From positions 1 through 64,000 of IMG/VR virus record IMGVR_UViG_3300042391_001456: 64,000 nucleotides of DNA; one strand, given 5' to 3'. The translations under genes and the position numbers were made by a program. This DNA comes from a virus. The stretch's first letter is position 1; each line of letters starts with the position of its first letter. The notes beneath the pieces were generated by a model. That model made no database searches, was not told the DNA's origin, and was given only the letters and a program-made list of their open reading frames with translations. This document shows positions 8,846 to 17,178 of this stretch, piece after piece.

Positions 8846-9532
8846 ATGGGTTTATTAGACGATCGAGTTAAATTGAGTTTATTAATTAATGGTAATGGAC
8901 TGCCGGATAACTATAAAAATAATGCTCTACATTTAATGGAAAAAATAACAAAGAGTGATAAAGAATATACTGCTATAAATGTTACTGATATAAAAGCTGG
9001 TAGTTTTTGTTTTATTCAATATCAAGATCCATCGAATTGGATGAAATGGTCTCCTGTTTTTATTGTTGACTCAAAGAAGTTTGATAATAAAATAATTATA
9101 TTTGGGGTTAATTTAAATTTTATACCTCTTGAGGTTAGAACAGTTATTTTTGATCCGTATTTTATTGAAAAAAACTTTGATATTAATTTGCCATTAAAGG
9201 TGAATTATAAAGGAATGTATGATGAATTGTTGAAGTGGGGTTTTGAGTATTCATTGGTTGAATATAATGCAATTCAGATAAAAATGGTTCATCAGATAGA
9301 AATGAATTCTGTTCCGAGATTTATAATGTCTGGTCATCCATTGACTAAATATGATCCTCAAAAGTTAATCCAAATCTGGACTAAAAAATTAGAGACTAGA
9401 GATCAGAGACATAATGAAATGATGAATTCCTTAATTTCTGATTTTTATGAAATGGATGGTAAAATTAAAGAGCAATATCAAGTTCTTAAAGGTCATATAC
9501 AAAGAATTCAAAATTCTTTAAGAAGATTTTAA
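8846..9532 (+). CDS. Putative head/DNA-terminus protein (possibly gp2-like)
   Basis: 228 residues. The middle has AGSFCFIQYQDPSNWMKW, PVFIVDSKK, then IIFGVNLNFIPLEVR. This recalls the GxFYFFxYDPK...PLVxPF...FxGxNxHYLPxxxR pattern of T4-type DNA end protector proteins, but the match is by eye and weak. The gene sits beside gp4, as gene 2 does in T4. The C-terminal 70 residues are helical and probably coiled (KLETRDQRHNEMMNSLISDF). It could also be a baseplate component. Confidence 0.7.
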   Translation: MGLLDDRVKLSLLINGNGLPDNYKNNALHLMEKITKSDKEYTAINVTDIKAGSFCFIQYQDPSNWMKWSPVFIVDSKKFDNKIIIFGVNLNFIPLEVRTVIFDPYFIEKNFDINLPLKVNYKGMYDELLKWGFEYSLVEYNAIQIKMVHQIEMNSVPRFIMSGHPLTKYDPQKLIQIWTKKLETRDQRHNEMMNSLISDFYEMDGKIKEQYQVLKGHIQRIQNSLRRF

Positions 9533-9581
9533 AATATTCTGAAAAAATTTAGTATATTTGTATATATTAAAAATCTAAAAA

Positions 9582-10028
9582 ATGGACTATAAAACTTATA
9601 TCTCTGCTGCAAAACAAGTATCTACTCTAGGTCAAAAAGATTTATCTTTAAGATTTATCAAACATGCTGAATTATTGGAAGAAATGAAAATAGTTGATAT
9701 GAAATTTGATATTTTGGTAGGTGAAGTCAAATCTTTTAATAATGCTAAATTTCAATCAGCTCGAGTTATTAGAGAGAAAGAAGGTAATACTATTATATTT
9801 ATTTTTACATCAGGTGAAAATACTCACCGTGTTAATGTAACTGTTAATAAAGATGGTTCTGTTTCTTGGTTAGATGGTAATAAATTTTCAAACAGACAAT
9901 CTGTTAATAGTTTTATTAAATTATTTAAACATCTAAAAAATTATAAAAAAGATATAATAAAATTATTAGATGAATTATCACTAACTGAAACTAATCTGAA
10001 ATTCTCAAACCGAACATTTTATATCTAA
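9582..10028 (+). CDS. Hypothetical protein, 148 residues
   Basis: I do not recognise it. An N-terminal helical stretch (DYKTYISAAKQVSTLGQKDL) is followed by a beta-rich middle (NTIIFIFTSGENTHRVNVTV) and a C-terminal Lys-rich helix. The leader contains both TATATTTG (host-type -7 box) and TATATATTAAAA. The next gene follows after 4 bases, so they form one unit. Confidence 0.7.
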   Translation: MDYKTYISAAKQVSTLGQKDLSLRFIKHAELLEEMKIVDMKFDILVGEVKSFNNAKFQSARVIREKEGNTIIFIFTSGENTHRVNVTVNKDGSVSWLDGNKFSNRQSVNSFIKLFKHLKNYKKDIIKLLDELSLTETNLKFSNRTFYI

Positions 10029-10032
10029 TATT

Positions 10033-10257
10033 ATGAAATTTGACTATGAAATAATAAAGGATTTTATTATTGAAAAAGATCCTACAGTAAAAAGAAAAAA
10101 TATCATTTTTGAAAATGTTTATTTATCAGAAGAATTAATAATGGCTCCTTATAGAGAACTTATTTGGTCAAATAAATTTAGTGTTAAGTTAGAGGACTAC
10201 GAACATAGACTAAAAGAAAAGTTGAGAGATAATAAACTGAGTGAATTAGGAATATAA
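10033..10257 (+). CDS. Hypothetical protein, 74 residues
   Basis: I do not recognise it. It is a small charged protein starting MKFDYEIIKDFIIEKD. It is cotranscribed with the preceding gene (4-base gap) and followed directly by a terminator. Confidence 0.65.
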   Translation: MKFDYEIIKDFIIEKDPTVKRKNIIFENVYLSEELIMAPYRELIWSNKFSVKLEDYEHRLKEKLRDNKLSELGI

Positions 10258-10286
10258 AAAAAGAGGTTTTTAAACCTCTTTTTTTA
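10256..10286 (+). terminator. Intrinsic terminator
   Basis: Stem AAGAGGTT / AACCTCTT with a 4-base loop and a T-run. It isolates the portal gene from the upstream unit. Confidence 0.8.
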
Positions 10287-10303
10287 TTTTTAGGGAGTTA
10301 TTA

Positions 10304-10316
10304 TTTTTATATATAA
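10304..10316 (+). promoter_or_regulatory. Putative late promoter of the portal gene
   Basis: TTTTTATATATAA, 19 bases before the ATG at 10336. Confidence 0.45.
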
Positions 10317-10335
10317 CATTAAAATTAATTTTTTA

Positions 10336-12075
10336 ATGGCTTCTTATAATTATAGAAATAATAACAGTGGTGATGGAATGGGTTTTGTAAATTCCGCTGT
10401 TGAAAATAAAGGTCTTTTTAATAGAATACTTCGTAATTTATCCAATTATGGTATGAATTATGATGATATGATAATTAGAAACCAAGTTGGTGTCGGTATT
10501 AATGAAGATCCTTATAGTGCTAAGGGTGATTCAATGTATAATTTCTTTTCACAGAGAGCTGTTGCTTCTGTTTTGAATAGAAAATCTATTCCTTATTTAG
10601 ATAGATCTTATCCAGATAAAAGAAGAATATTAAGAGAATATTCTATTAAAGATGAAATTAGAGATTTTGTTAGTGCAATTGCAGATGAATCAATTGTGTA
10701 TAATGATACAAAAGATTTCTGTTCACCATCTCCTCTTTCAAATGATTATTCTAAGGAAATAACTGATAAGTATCAAGAATACTTTGAGAAAGTTTACAAT
10801 AAATTTGGATTTTCTGATAGTGTAACTGCTTATCAAATGATGAAAGATTTTCTAATCGATGGTTATCTTGCAATTGAATTAGTTTGGGATGATAAAAAGA
10901 AGAATATTATTGCTTTTAATAGATTAAGACCAGAGAGTATAGTTCCTGCTTATGAGCCAAATGTTGGACACTTATGGATTCAATTTCCGGAAGATCCTCA
11001 GTTAAGAAGAATATTTTTAGATTCACAAATTGTTTTTATATCCTATTCTTCTCAGAATGATTATTCAGAGACATCATATGTTGAGGGTTTGATTAAGCCT
11101 TATAATCAGTTAAAAATTCTAGAACAAACTAGAATTATGTTTAACATTATGAATGCGACAATTTATCAAAAATTCACTATTCCAATTAAAGGTATGTCTC
11201 GTCAAAAAGCCGAAGAACAAATAGGTCAATTGATACAGGATTACTCGGAAGAGATTGAATTTGATGAATCATTAGGTACTATTCAGGTTAATGGGGCTAA
11301 ACACATACCTTATAATAAACAAGTTTGGTTCCCAGAGGGTGATGCTGGTACGCCAAATATGGAATTAATGACTCCACAAGGACATGATTTAAATGAAGAG
11401 TCTATGTTAAAGTGGTTTCATCAAGCACTTAAAAGAGCTTCTAAAATACCAGTTACTAGGTTTGAAGCTGAGAGTGGTGGTGGTACATTTGTAGCAGATC
11501 AATCTGGATTAACTAATGATGAGGTTAAATTTCATAATTTTATTGGTAGATTAAGAGCTAATTTTAAAGAATTAATTGTTAAACCAATAAAATTGCAAAT
11601 GTTAGTTGAGTTTCCTGAACTTATTGAAGATGATGTTGTTATGAATGAAATAGATATTAATTTCAACTCTAATCAAATTTTTGAAGAATGGAAAAAAATA
11701 AATAACTTAGCAAAAAGAGCCGAGGCAATTGGTACATTGACTGGTATTATGAATGGTGATAAACCTTATTTTCATATTGAATGGATTATGGATCATGTGT
11801 TTAAATTGACACCGGAGGAAAAAGCAGAGAATCAAAAATACTGGGCAAAGGATAGTTCTGGTGTTGGTTCTGGTGGTGCTCAGGGTGGTGCTCAAGGTGG
11901 AATGGATATGGGTGCTCAAGGTGGTGCTCAAGGTGGAATGGATATGGGTGCTCAAGGTGGTGCTCAAGGTGGAATGGATATGGGTGCTCAGGGTGGTGCT
12001 CAAGGAGGTCAAGCGGCTCCTGAAACTCCACCAGCTCAAGGTGGTGCTCAAGGTGGTGCTGAATTTGAATTCTAA
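10336..12075 (+). CDS. gp20: Portal vertex protein (gp20-like)
   Basis: 579 residues, against 524 in T4. The dodecameric portal sits at the unique head vertex and passes DNA. Typical features: EIRDFVSAIADESIVYN near residue 115, GYLAIELVWDDKKKNI and FNRLRPESIVPAY in the wing region, then the conserved core HDLNEESMLKWFHQALKRAS, KIPVTRF and DEVKFHNFIGRLRANFKELI. The C-terminus past residue 515 is a Gly/Ala/Gln/Met repeat tail not present in T4 (see repeat entry). It has its own promoter and terminator. Confidence 0.92.
   Translation: MASYNYRNNNSGDGMGFVNSAVENKGLFNRILRNLSNYGMNYDDMIIRNQVGVGINEDPYSAKGDSMYNFFSQRAVASVLNRKSIPYLDRSYPDKRRILREYSIKDEIRDFVSAIADESIVYNDTKDFCSPSPLSNDYSKEITDKYQEYFEKVYNKFGFSDSVTAYQMMKDFLIDGYLAIELVWDDKKKNIIAFNRLRPESIVPAYEPNVGHLWIQFPEDPQLRRIFLDSQIVFISYSSQNDYSETSYVEGLIKPYNQLKILEQTRIMFNIMNATIYQKFTIPIKGMSRQKAEEQIGQLIQDYSEEIEFDESLGTIQVNGAKHIPYNKQVWFPEGDAGTPNMELMTPQGHDLNEESMLKWFHQALKRASKIPVTRFEAESGGGTFVADQSGLTNDEVKFHNFIGRLRANFKELIVKPIKLQMLVEFPELIEDDVVMNEIDINFNSNQIFEEWKKINNLAKRAEAIGTLTGIMNGDKPYFHIEWIMDHVFKLTPEEKAENQKYWAKDSSGVGSGGAQGGAQGGMDMGAQGGAQGGMDMGAQGGAQGGMDMGAQGGAQGGQAAPETPPAQGGAQGGAEFEF
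11874..12062 (+). repeat. 36-base tandem repeat encoding the GGAQGGMDMGAQ tail of the portal
   Basis: Three near-identical 36-base units encode GGAQGGMDMGAQ, followed by degenerate GGAQGG copies and an APETPPAQ linker. The tail is probably disordered and flexible. Long antisense frames here are an artefact of the repeat. Confidence 0.85.
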
Positions 12076-12085
12076 AAATTACTAT

Positions 12086-12118
12086 AAAAAAACCTCTCAA
12101 TATTTGAGAGGTTTTTTT
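12086..12118. terminator. Bidirectional intrinsic terminator after the portal gene
   Basis: Stem AACCTCTCAA / TTGAGAGGTT, loop TAT, with an A-run before and a T-run after. It serves the convergent genes ending at 12075 and 12117. Confidence 0.85.
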
Positions 12119-12575
12119 ATGCTACATTATTTTCTTCTTTTATGTAAAAGTGACTGAATTGATCATCTATAAAACTCATTGATATTTCTAATTCAATTCC
12201 TGAATCCAATAGACCTATTATTGTTCTACCTAACTCTGTCTGTAATGGTCTCCATTCTATTTCCAACTCCTCAATAAAATCATTCTTTATAATCATTGAT
12301 ATAGTTTTCACTGCAAAAACTATATCAGATAACATTGGATCTGATGATCTATCACTACCAAGTTTGCCCCATTCATTAATATCTTCAATATCAAATTGAA
12401 TTCTTTTCCCCTCTAATAAAGAGTTTAATTTAATTTCTCTTTTAAATTGAATCCAGTTGGGCCACTTTTGTAATTTATCTTCAAATTGAGATATTTTGAT
12501 CCCATCTAAATAAAATTTATACTTTCTATTTTTTAGATGTGAATCACCACCATCTATTCTAAATAATTGACTCAT
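12117..12575 (-). CDS. Hypothetical protein, last gene of the RNase R operon
   Basis: 152 residues. The ATG is only 3 bases after the RNase R stop, so translation is probably coupled. The segment LQTELGRTIIGLLDSGIELEISMSF resembles, by eye, the strand after the catalytic turn of phage prohead proteases (GRTIxxLLDxGIxLGVSSR), but the catalytic Ser is not obvious, so function is not assigned. An active prohead-type protease is encoded elsewhere (51590). Confidence 0.75.
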   Translation of the reverse strand: MSQLFRIDGGDSHLKNRKYKFYLDGIKISQFEDKLQKWPNWIQFKREIKLNSLLEGKRIQFDIEDINEWGKLGSDRSSDPMLSDIVFAVKTISMIIKNDFIEELEIEWRPLQTELGRTIIGLLDSGIELEISMSFIDDQFSHFYIKEENNVA

Positions 12576-12578
12576 AGT

Positions 12579-14483
12579 TTAAAATTTTAAAAAGTCTATT
12601 TGTTTCTTTTCTAAATTTGTTGATTTTACGACAACTTTTATTTTATCACCTAATCTTATTTCTTCCCCTAATTGACTTATCGCAACATATTTATCTGGAT
12701 ATGCCATCCATTTTCCTGGTAATTCTGATAATCTAATCAACCCTTCACACTTATTTTCTTCCAATTCTATATAGATTCCTCTATCTAATACACCGGAAAC
12801 TATACCATCAAATACTCTGCCTATTTTATCACTTAAATATTCCACTTGTTTATATTTAATTGAATCTCTCTGAGCTTTTGATGAAACAACTTCTTGTTTT
12901 GAGATCCATTCACATTTTGTATTTAAATCACCTGGTGTTAATTCACCTTTATATTTTTCTTGACCTAATGCTTTAGATAATAATCTATGTGTTAGTATAT
13001 CACTATATCTTCTTATTGGTGATGTAAAATGTGAATAATGTTGAAATCCTAGTCCATAGTGACCAATATCTCTGGTTGAGTATTTAGCTTTTTGTTGAGC
13101 TCTTATTATTAGAGTTGTTATTATATTCTCTTCACTCTCACCTTTTATCTTTTTAATTAGTTCATTTATAACTAACTTTGTTTTTTCAACTGTGTCCCCA
13201 AAGTGAATATCATATCCCAATCCTGATATAAATGATTTGAAATGTTCTAATTTACTTTCTTCTGGTTCTTCGTGTATTCTATTTACACATGGTAGGTTTC
13301 TAGACTTTATAAATTTAGCAACTTCTCTATTTGCTAATAACATATATTCCTCTATTAGGTGATTAGCTTCTTTTTGTTCTTTTAAATAAACCCCTATTGG
13401 TTTTTTATTATCATCTGCTAGTTTGAATTTAACTTCAACTCCTCCTATTTCCATAGAACCACCTAACATTCTTCTCTTTCTCATTTTTCTAGCTAATCTA
13501 TTTAATTCTAGAATTGCAGAATCACAATCTTTCCATTCTTCTGATGGTGTTCCTCTGTCGATAACTTCTTGAGCCATTTCATATGAGTAATCTCTATCTA
13601 CATTTATTATAGTTTTACCAAACCAAGTGCTTTCTATTCGACCATCATTATTTAACTCCACAATCACAGAAAAACATAGTTTATCACTTCCAGATTTGAG
13701 TGAACATATACCATTACTTAATCTCTTTGGTAACATTGGGACACATCTATCAACTAAATAAACGGATGTTGATCTTCTCAATGCTTCTTTATCTAATTCT
13801 GATCCTGGTTTTATATAATGTGTTACATCTGCTATGTTTATAGAAATAAATCTTTTACCATCTTTAAATTCCAATCCTATTGTATCATCCGCATCTTTTG
13901 AATCATGTGGATCTATTCCAATTGTTGGGACATTTCTTAGATCTCTTCTTCTTGATATTTCATTTTCTGTTATTACTTCAGGCATTATTTCCGCCTCATT
14001 TAAAACTTCTTGTGGAAAATCAACTGGTAATCCATATTCATACATTATAGCATTCATTTCAGTTTCATTCTCTCCTATAGATCCTAAAATTTTAGTAATT
14101 TTAGCATTGGGAGACTTTTGTCCATTTTCCCAACCAATAAATTCAACTAAAACTTTTTGATTATCTTCGGCTTTGTGAGATCCTTTTATATAGAAATCGA
14201 CATGTATTTTTGGATTATCTGGTATAACAAATGTGTGGTCTTTTTTTACTTGAGTGGTTCCTACAAATTCTGTTTTAAATCTCTTCACAACTTCTATTAC
14301 TTCTGCTTCTAGTTTTTTACCATTATCAAATAGTTTGACTTTTACCGTATCTAAGTGTAGTGAGTTACTTGTTCTTTTTTTGTTTATAAAAAATTCTTTT
14401 CCTTCGAATTTTAAAGTTCCATTTCCAGCTACTGAAAATTCTATTTGAGATTCTATTATATCTCCTTCTTTGTATTTAGCCAT
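12579..14483 (-). CDS. rnr: RNase R/RNase II family 3'-5' exoribonuclease
   Basis: 634 residues, shorter than bacterial RNase R (about 720-810). It would degrade RNA from the 3' end with Mg2+. The N-terminal 150 residues look like cold-shock domains. The RNB active site is intact: IGIDPHDSKDADDTIGL near 190, then NIADVTHYIKPGSELDKEA, RSTSVYLVDRCVPMLPKRLS and the C-terminal LGFQHYSHFTSPIRRYSDIL. An S1 domain (FDGIVSGVLDRGIYIELEE) ends the protein. A basic C-terminal tail is missing. The enzyme is rare in phages. Bacterial RNase R works with tmRNA to clear non-stop mRNA, and a tmRNA gene lies at 58555. The gene overlaps the upstream frame by 8 bases. Confidence 0.92.
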   Translation of the reverse strand: MAKYKEGDIIESQIEFSVAGNGTLKFEGKEFFINKKRTSNSLHLDTVKVKLFDNGKKLEAEVIEVVKRFKTEFVGTTQVKKDHTFVIPDNPKIHVDFYIKGSHKAEDNQKVLVEFIGWENGQKSPNAKITKILGSIGENETEMNAIMYEYGLPVDFPQEVLNEAEIMPEVITENEISRRRDLRNVPTIGIDPHDSKDADDTIGLEFKDGKRFISINIADVTHYIKPGSELDKEALRRSTSVYLVDRCVPMLPKRLSNGICSLKSGSDKLCFSVIVELNNDGRIESTWFGKTIINVDRDYSYEMAQEVIDRGTPSEEWKDCDSAILELNRLARKMRKRRMLGGSMEIGGVEVKFKLADDNKKPIGVYLKEQKEANHLIEEYMLLANREVAKFIKSRNLPCVNRIHEEPEESKLEHFKSFISGLGYDIHFGDTVEKTKLVINELIKKIKGESEENIITTLIIRAQQKAKYSTRDIGHYGLGFQHYSHFTSPIRRYSDILTHRLLSKALGQEKYKGELTPGDLNTKCEWISKQEVVSSKAQRDSIKYKQVEYLSDKIGRVFDGIVSGVLDRGIYIELEENKCEGLIRLSELPGKWMAYPDKYVAISQLGEEIRLGDKIKVVVKSTNLEKKQIDFLKF

Positions 14484-14853
14484 TTTTATTTTTATTTTTA
14501 TCTCGTTTTGTATCTAGAGTTTTCCTCATTTTATCCATTACTTCATTATTTTGTATTGGATAATCAACTCCAAATGATTTTCTGAGAGTGTCTTTTCTTT
14601 TTGGTTCTGAACATTTTCTACAAAGATAATCTCCCCATTTTTTATTATCATATAGTAAATAGTTTTTATAGATTATATTTTTCTCAATTCCACAAGAGTC
14701 ACATTTGCATTTTATTTTAAAGTGAGATCCTTTTGAGAGTAGTTCGGGTGGTATAACAATAGTTTCTCCTATCGTAGTTTCGTAACCAAGATTGGTAAAA
14801 TAATTTAAATTATTTATATTAATTTTTATATTTATTTCCCTAGTGAGAATCAT
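14476..14853 (-). CDS. Truncated homing-endonuclease-like zinc-ribbon protein
   Basis: 125 residues. The middle has a treble-clef-like zinc ribbon, CKCDSCGIEK then LCRKCSEPK, followed by the element RKSFGVDYPIQNNEVMDKMRK. The same kind of repeat appears in the homing endonuclease at 25872 (KYGGNSPMSSDNIKSKSK). No nuclease domain follows. The frame runs out in TKRDKNKNKNG, translated from the A-rich leader of the next gene. It is probably the remnant N-terminus of a homing endonuclease, now first in the RNase R operon. A small zinc-binding protein in its own right cannot be excluded. Confidence 0.65.
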   Translation of the reverse strand: MILTREINIKININNLNYFTNLGYETTIGETIVIPPELLSKGSHFKIKCKCDSCGIEKNIIYKNYLLYDNKKWGDYLCRKCSEPKRKDTLRKSFGVDYPIQNNEVMDKMRKTLDTKRDKNKNKNG

Positions 14854-14976
14854 AATTTTATCTATTATAATATTATATATAAAATTTTATGGATTGTTTA
14901 AACAAAATAGTTTATTAAAATATAAATTGAAGAGAAAGATATATTATAATATATATCAAAAAAATAATAATTAAAT

Positions 14977-15918
14977 ATGTCACAAAATGAAATGAGTGAA
15001 GAAGATTACTTAAAAAGACATCTTCAAGATTTGGAAGAAGGTAAAAAATCTCAAAATTTTATAAATTCTGATATTCCAATTTCTAATCCAAATATAGATA
15101 ATACTAGAGCATCTGACTTACAATACTTTAATTTTGATGTTAAGGAATTACCTTGTGGTCAGTTTTATCCATCTGGAACACTTTTTATGGTTAGACCTGC
15201 TCAAGTTAAAGAGATTCAATCATATTCGATGGTTGATGATAATAACTTTTATGATATTGTTGAGAAAATGAATGATATGTTACAGTCGTGTGTTCGTGTT
15301 AAATATGCTGATGGTAGAGTTTCTTCATATCTTGATATTAAAGATCAAGATAGATTGTTTCTAGTTTTTTTAATTAGAGAATTAACCTTTCAACAAGGTA
15401 ATGGTTTATCAGTTAATATAATGTGTAAATGTGGTGAAGAAAATGTTATTGAGTTAAAAAGAGATAATTTTGTTTATCATGATATTGATGATAAATTATT
15501 TAAATTTTATAATAAGAATACTGGTTCTTATCATTTCAACACTGTTAATGATAAAAATTTCGAACTTACTCCACCAAATATTGGATTACAAAAGGCATTT
15601 ACTGAATACATTTTAAAGGAAAATAATGAAAAAAGAAATCCAAATTTAGCATTTTTAAAAATTATTCCTTTTATGTTAGGTGGTAGAAGTAATATTACAT
15701 ATGATGGTATCAAAGCTAAATTAAAAGAATTTGAACAAATGGATCAAACATCTTTTCAGTTTTTAAATGCCGCTGTGAGTAAAATGACGTTTGGTATCAA
15801 AGAATTGAAGAAAAATTGTTCGTGTGGTGAGGAGATCCACACGGATATGCAGTTTCCCAACGGAGCCTCAGGTATTTTCGTTATTCATGACGCCTTTGAA
15901 GCATATATTAAAGAATAA
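14977..15918 (+). CDS. Baseplate hub/wedge protein (T4 gp26-like family)
   Basis: 313 residues. The family pattern (T4 baseplate protein, PF12322-type) is seen in VKELPCGQFYPSG followed by MVRPAQVKEIQSYS, then a helical core DKDRLF-type segment (IKDQDRLFLVFLIRELTF), and two CxC-G knuckles: MCKCGEENVIEL near 150 and KNCSCGEEIHTDMQFP near 280, probably a split zinc site. It ends EAYIKE with a stop, but the next frame continues as KLLLQKHFHTQEW, which reads like the missing C-terminus (see next entry and findings). Confidence 0.75.
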   Translation: MSQNEMSEEDYLKRHLQDLEEGKKSQNFINSDIPISNPNIDNTRASDLQYFNFDVKELPCGQFYPSGTLFMVRPAQVKEIQSYSMVDDNNFYDIVEKMNDMLQSCVRVKYADGRVSSYLDIKDQDRLFLVFLIRELTFQQGNGLSVNIMCKCGEENVIELKRDNFVYHDIDDKLFKFYNKNTGSYHFNTVNDKNFELTPPNIGLQKAFTEYILKENNEKRNPNLAFLKIIPFMLGGRSNITYDGIKAKLKEFEQMDQTSFQFLNAAVSKMTFGIKELKKNCSCGEEIHTDMQFPNGASGIFVIHDAFEAYIKE

Positions 15919-15958
15919 ACTTCTTTTACAAAAACACTTTCATACTCAAGAGTGGTCA

Positions 15959-16135
15959 ATGGATAATTGGCCATTCTGGATGTTTGAAGAAAACATTAAA
16001 CTTGTAAATGAAATTATTGAAGAAGAAGATAAACAGAGAAAATCTGATGAAGATTCTCAGAGATCAAGTATGCCAGACACATCATCTATGATGAAAAATG
16101 CATCAAATTTCACGAGTAATATTCCTAAATTTTAA
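15959..16135 (+). CDS. C-terminal part of the baseplate protein or small separate protein
   Basis: 58 residues if started at ATG 15959: MDNWPFWMFEENIKLVNEII, then an acidic Ser-rich tail. The +1 frame is open upstream through the end of the preceding gene, and joining at AAA-GAA-TAA would give EAYIK-NKLLLQKHF continuing into this segment. PF12322-type proteins usually end in a helical segment with an aromatic-E-x-x-I pattern, so this is probably the same protein made by +1 frameshift, or a split gene. No ribosome binding site is visible before 15959. Confidence 0.65.
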   Translation: MDNWPFWMFEENIKLVNEIIEEEDKQRKSDEDSQRSSMPDTSSMMKNASNFTSNIPKF

Positions 16136-16161
16136 AAACCCATCATTTGATGGGTTTTTTT
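16134..16161. terminator. Bidirectional intrinsic terminator
   Basis: Stem AACCCATCA / TGATGGGTT with an A-run before and a T-run after, between convergent genes ending at 16135 and 16163. Confidence 0.85.
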
Positions 16162-16162
16162 A

Positions 16163-17095
16163 TTAGAATTCACCACTTTTGATCTTATTTATTTTATCTC
16201 TTAATTGAGATGCCATTTCATAATCTTCTATTGATAAATACTCTTCTAACTTTTTTTCTAATTTGGTTAGATCTGGTTTTATTTCTATCTCTGTATTTTG
16301 TATATTTTCTTTTTTAACTATTAATTCGATAGATTTTGAATTTTTGTAAAGTTCTTTTATTTCATTTCTAATTTCTATAGCTTTTTCAAAGTTTTGAGTT
16401 TTTATACAATATTCTAATTCTTTCTCTAAAGATTTTAAAAGGTTTATATCTAAGTTAGATATTTTGTCTCTTAAAATAGAAGCCTCCTCAAAGTTTTCAT
16501 TTGTTATAGCTACTTCTAATTTTTGATTTAAATCTTCTATATAATCTTTTTTCTCTTTTACTTTTTTCTCTTTTTTGAATACTAATTCTTTGCTATTATT
16601 TTTAATCATTTCAATTTCTTTTTCGGTTAAGTGAGTATACCATGTATTGAGAGTTAACTTGTCTTCTTTTTTATCATGCTTTACTGCAAAAACAAAAACA
16701 TTATCCTGTGTTAAGAATACTTTATCATAATCTCTTTTTTTGAAATATTCTAAATCTGCACAAAAAGTCAATTTATCGTAGTTGTTTTGTTTAAGGTTTA
16801 TAAATTTTATTTTAGATAAATTTTCATTTTTTAGATTATTGAATATAGTTGGTTCGATACTTAATAATTTATCATTTGATATCTCGTTAAATAATTTTGA
16901 TATATCACCATATTTATTGATGGTTGCTAATATTTTATATTCATTATCAATCTCAACTAAATATAATTTTGAATATTCATTCTTTTTAAAAAAGATGATA
17001 TCACCACTTTTGAAGTTTAAAATTTTACATATAGCACCTATTTGTAATCTATTATATGATTTAAGATCTATACATTTGATTGTTGATTGGTCCAT
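16163..17095 (-). CDS. UVR-motif repeat protein
   Basis: 310 residues. The C-terminal half has three UVR motifs of about 35 residues: LEVAITNENFEEASILRDKI, LEYCIKTQNFEKAIEIRNEI and LEEYLSIEDYEMASQLRDKI. UVR motifs mediate UvrB-UvrC contact and also occur in ClpC and the ClpC adaptor McsA. The N-terminal 170 residues form an unknown domain (CIDLKSYNRLQIGAICKIL start) that is not UvrB or UvrC. A host DNA-repair or Clp-protease partner is possible. Its promoter region differs from the late genes (see promoter entry), so early expression is likely. Confidence 0.85.
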   Translation of the reverse strand: MDQSTIKCIDLKSYNRLQIGAICKILNFKSGDIIFFKKNEYSKLYLVEIDNEYKILATINKYGDISKLFNEISNDKLLSIEPTIFNNLKNENLSKIKFINLKQNNYDKLTFCADLEYFKKRDYDKVFLTQDNVFVFAVKHDKKEDKLTLNTWYTHLTEKEIEMIKNNSKELVFKKEKKVKEKKDYIEDLNQKLEVAITNENFEEASILRDKISNLDINLLKSLEKELEYCIKTQNFEKAIEIRNEIKELYKNSKSIELIVKKENIQNTEIEIKPDLTKLEKKLEEYLSIEDYEMASQLRDKINKIKSGEF

Positions 17096-17111
17096 CTTTT
17101 AATTATTTATA

Positions 17112-17142
17112 CAAATATAGTAAATATTAAAAAATATACAAT
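17112..17142 (-). promoter_or_regulatory. Host-type promoter for the UVR-repeat gene
   Basis: On the minus strand: ATTG, 19 bases, TATATTTG, then the ATG at 17095. This is one mismatch from the Bacteroidota consensus TTTG-N19-21-TANNTTTG. It suggests transcription by unmodified host polymerase, before gp55 acts. Confidence 0.45.
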
Positions 17143-17145
17143 TTT

Positions 17146-17159
17146 TTTTTAATATATAA
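17146..17159 (+). promoter_or_regulatory. Putative late promoter TTTTTAATATATAA
   Basis: Lies 19 bases before the ATG at 17179. Confidence 0.5.
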
Positions 17160-17178
17160 TAAAAAAAATTCCTTTTTA

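Noticed and set aside
11707-12157. Antisense and +1 frames over the portal gene end
   Set aside because: They are open only because the GGAQGG repeat avoids stops in other frames.
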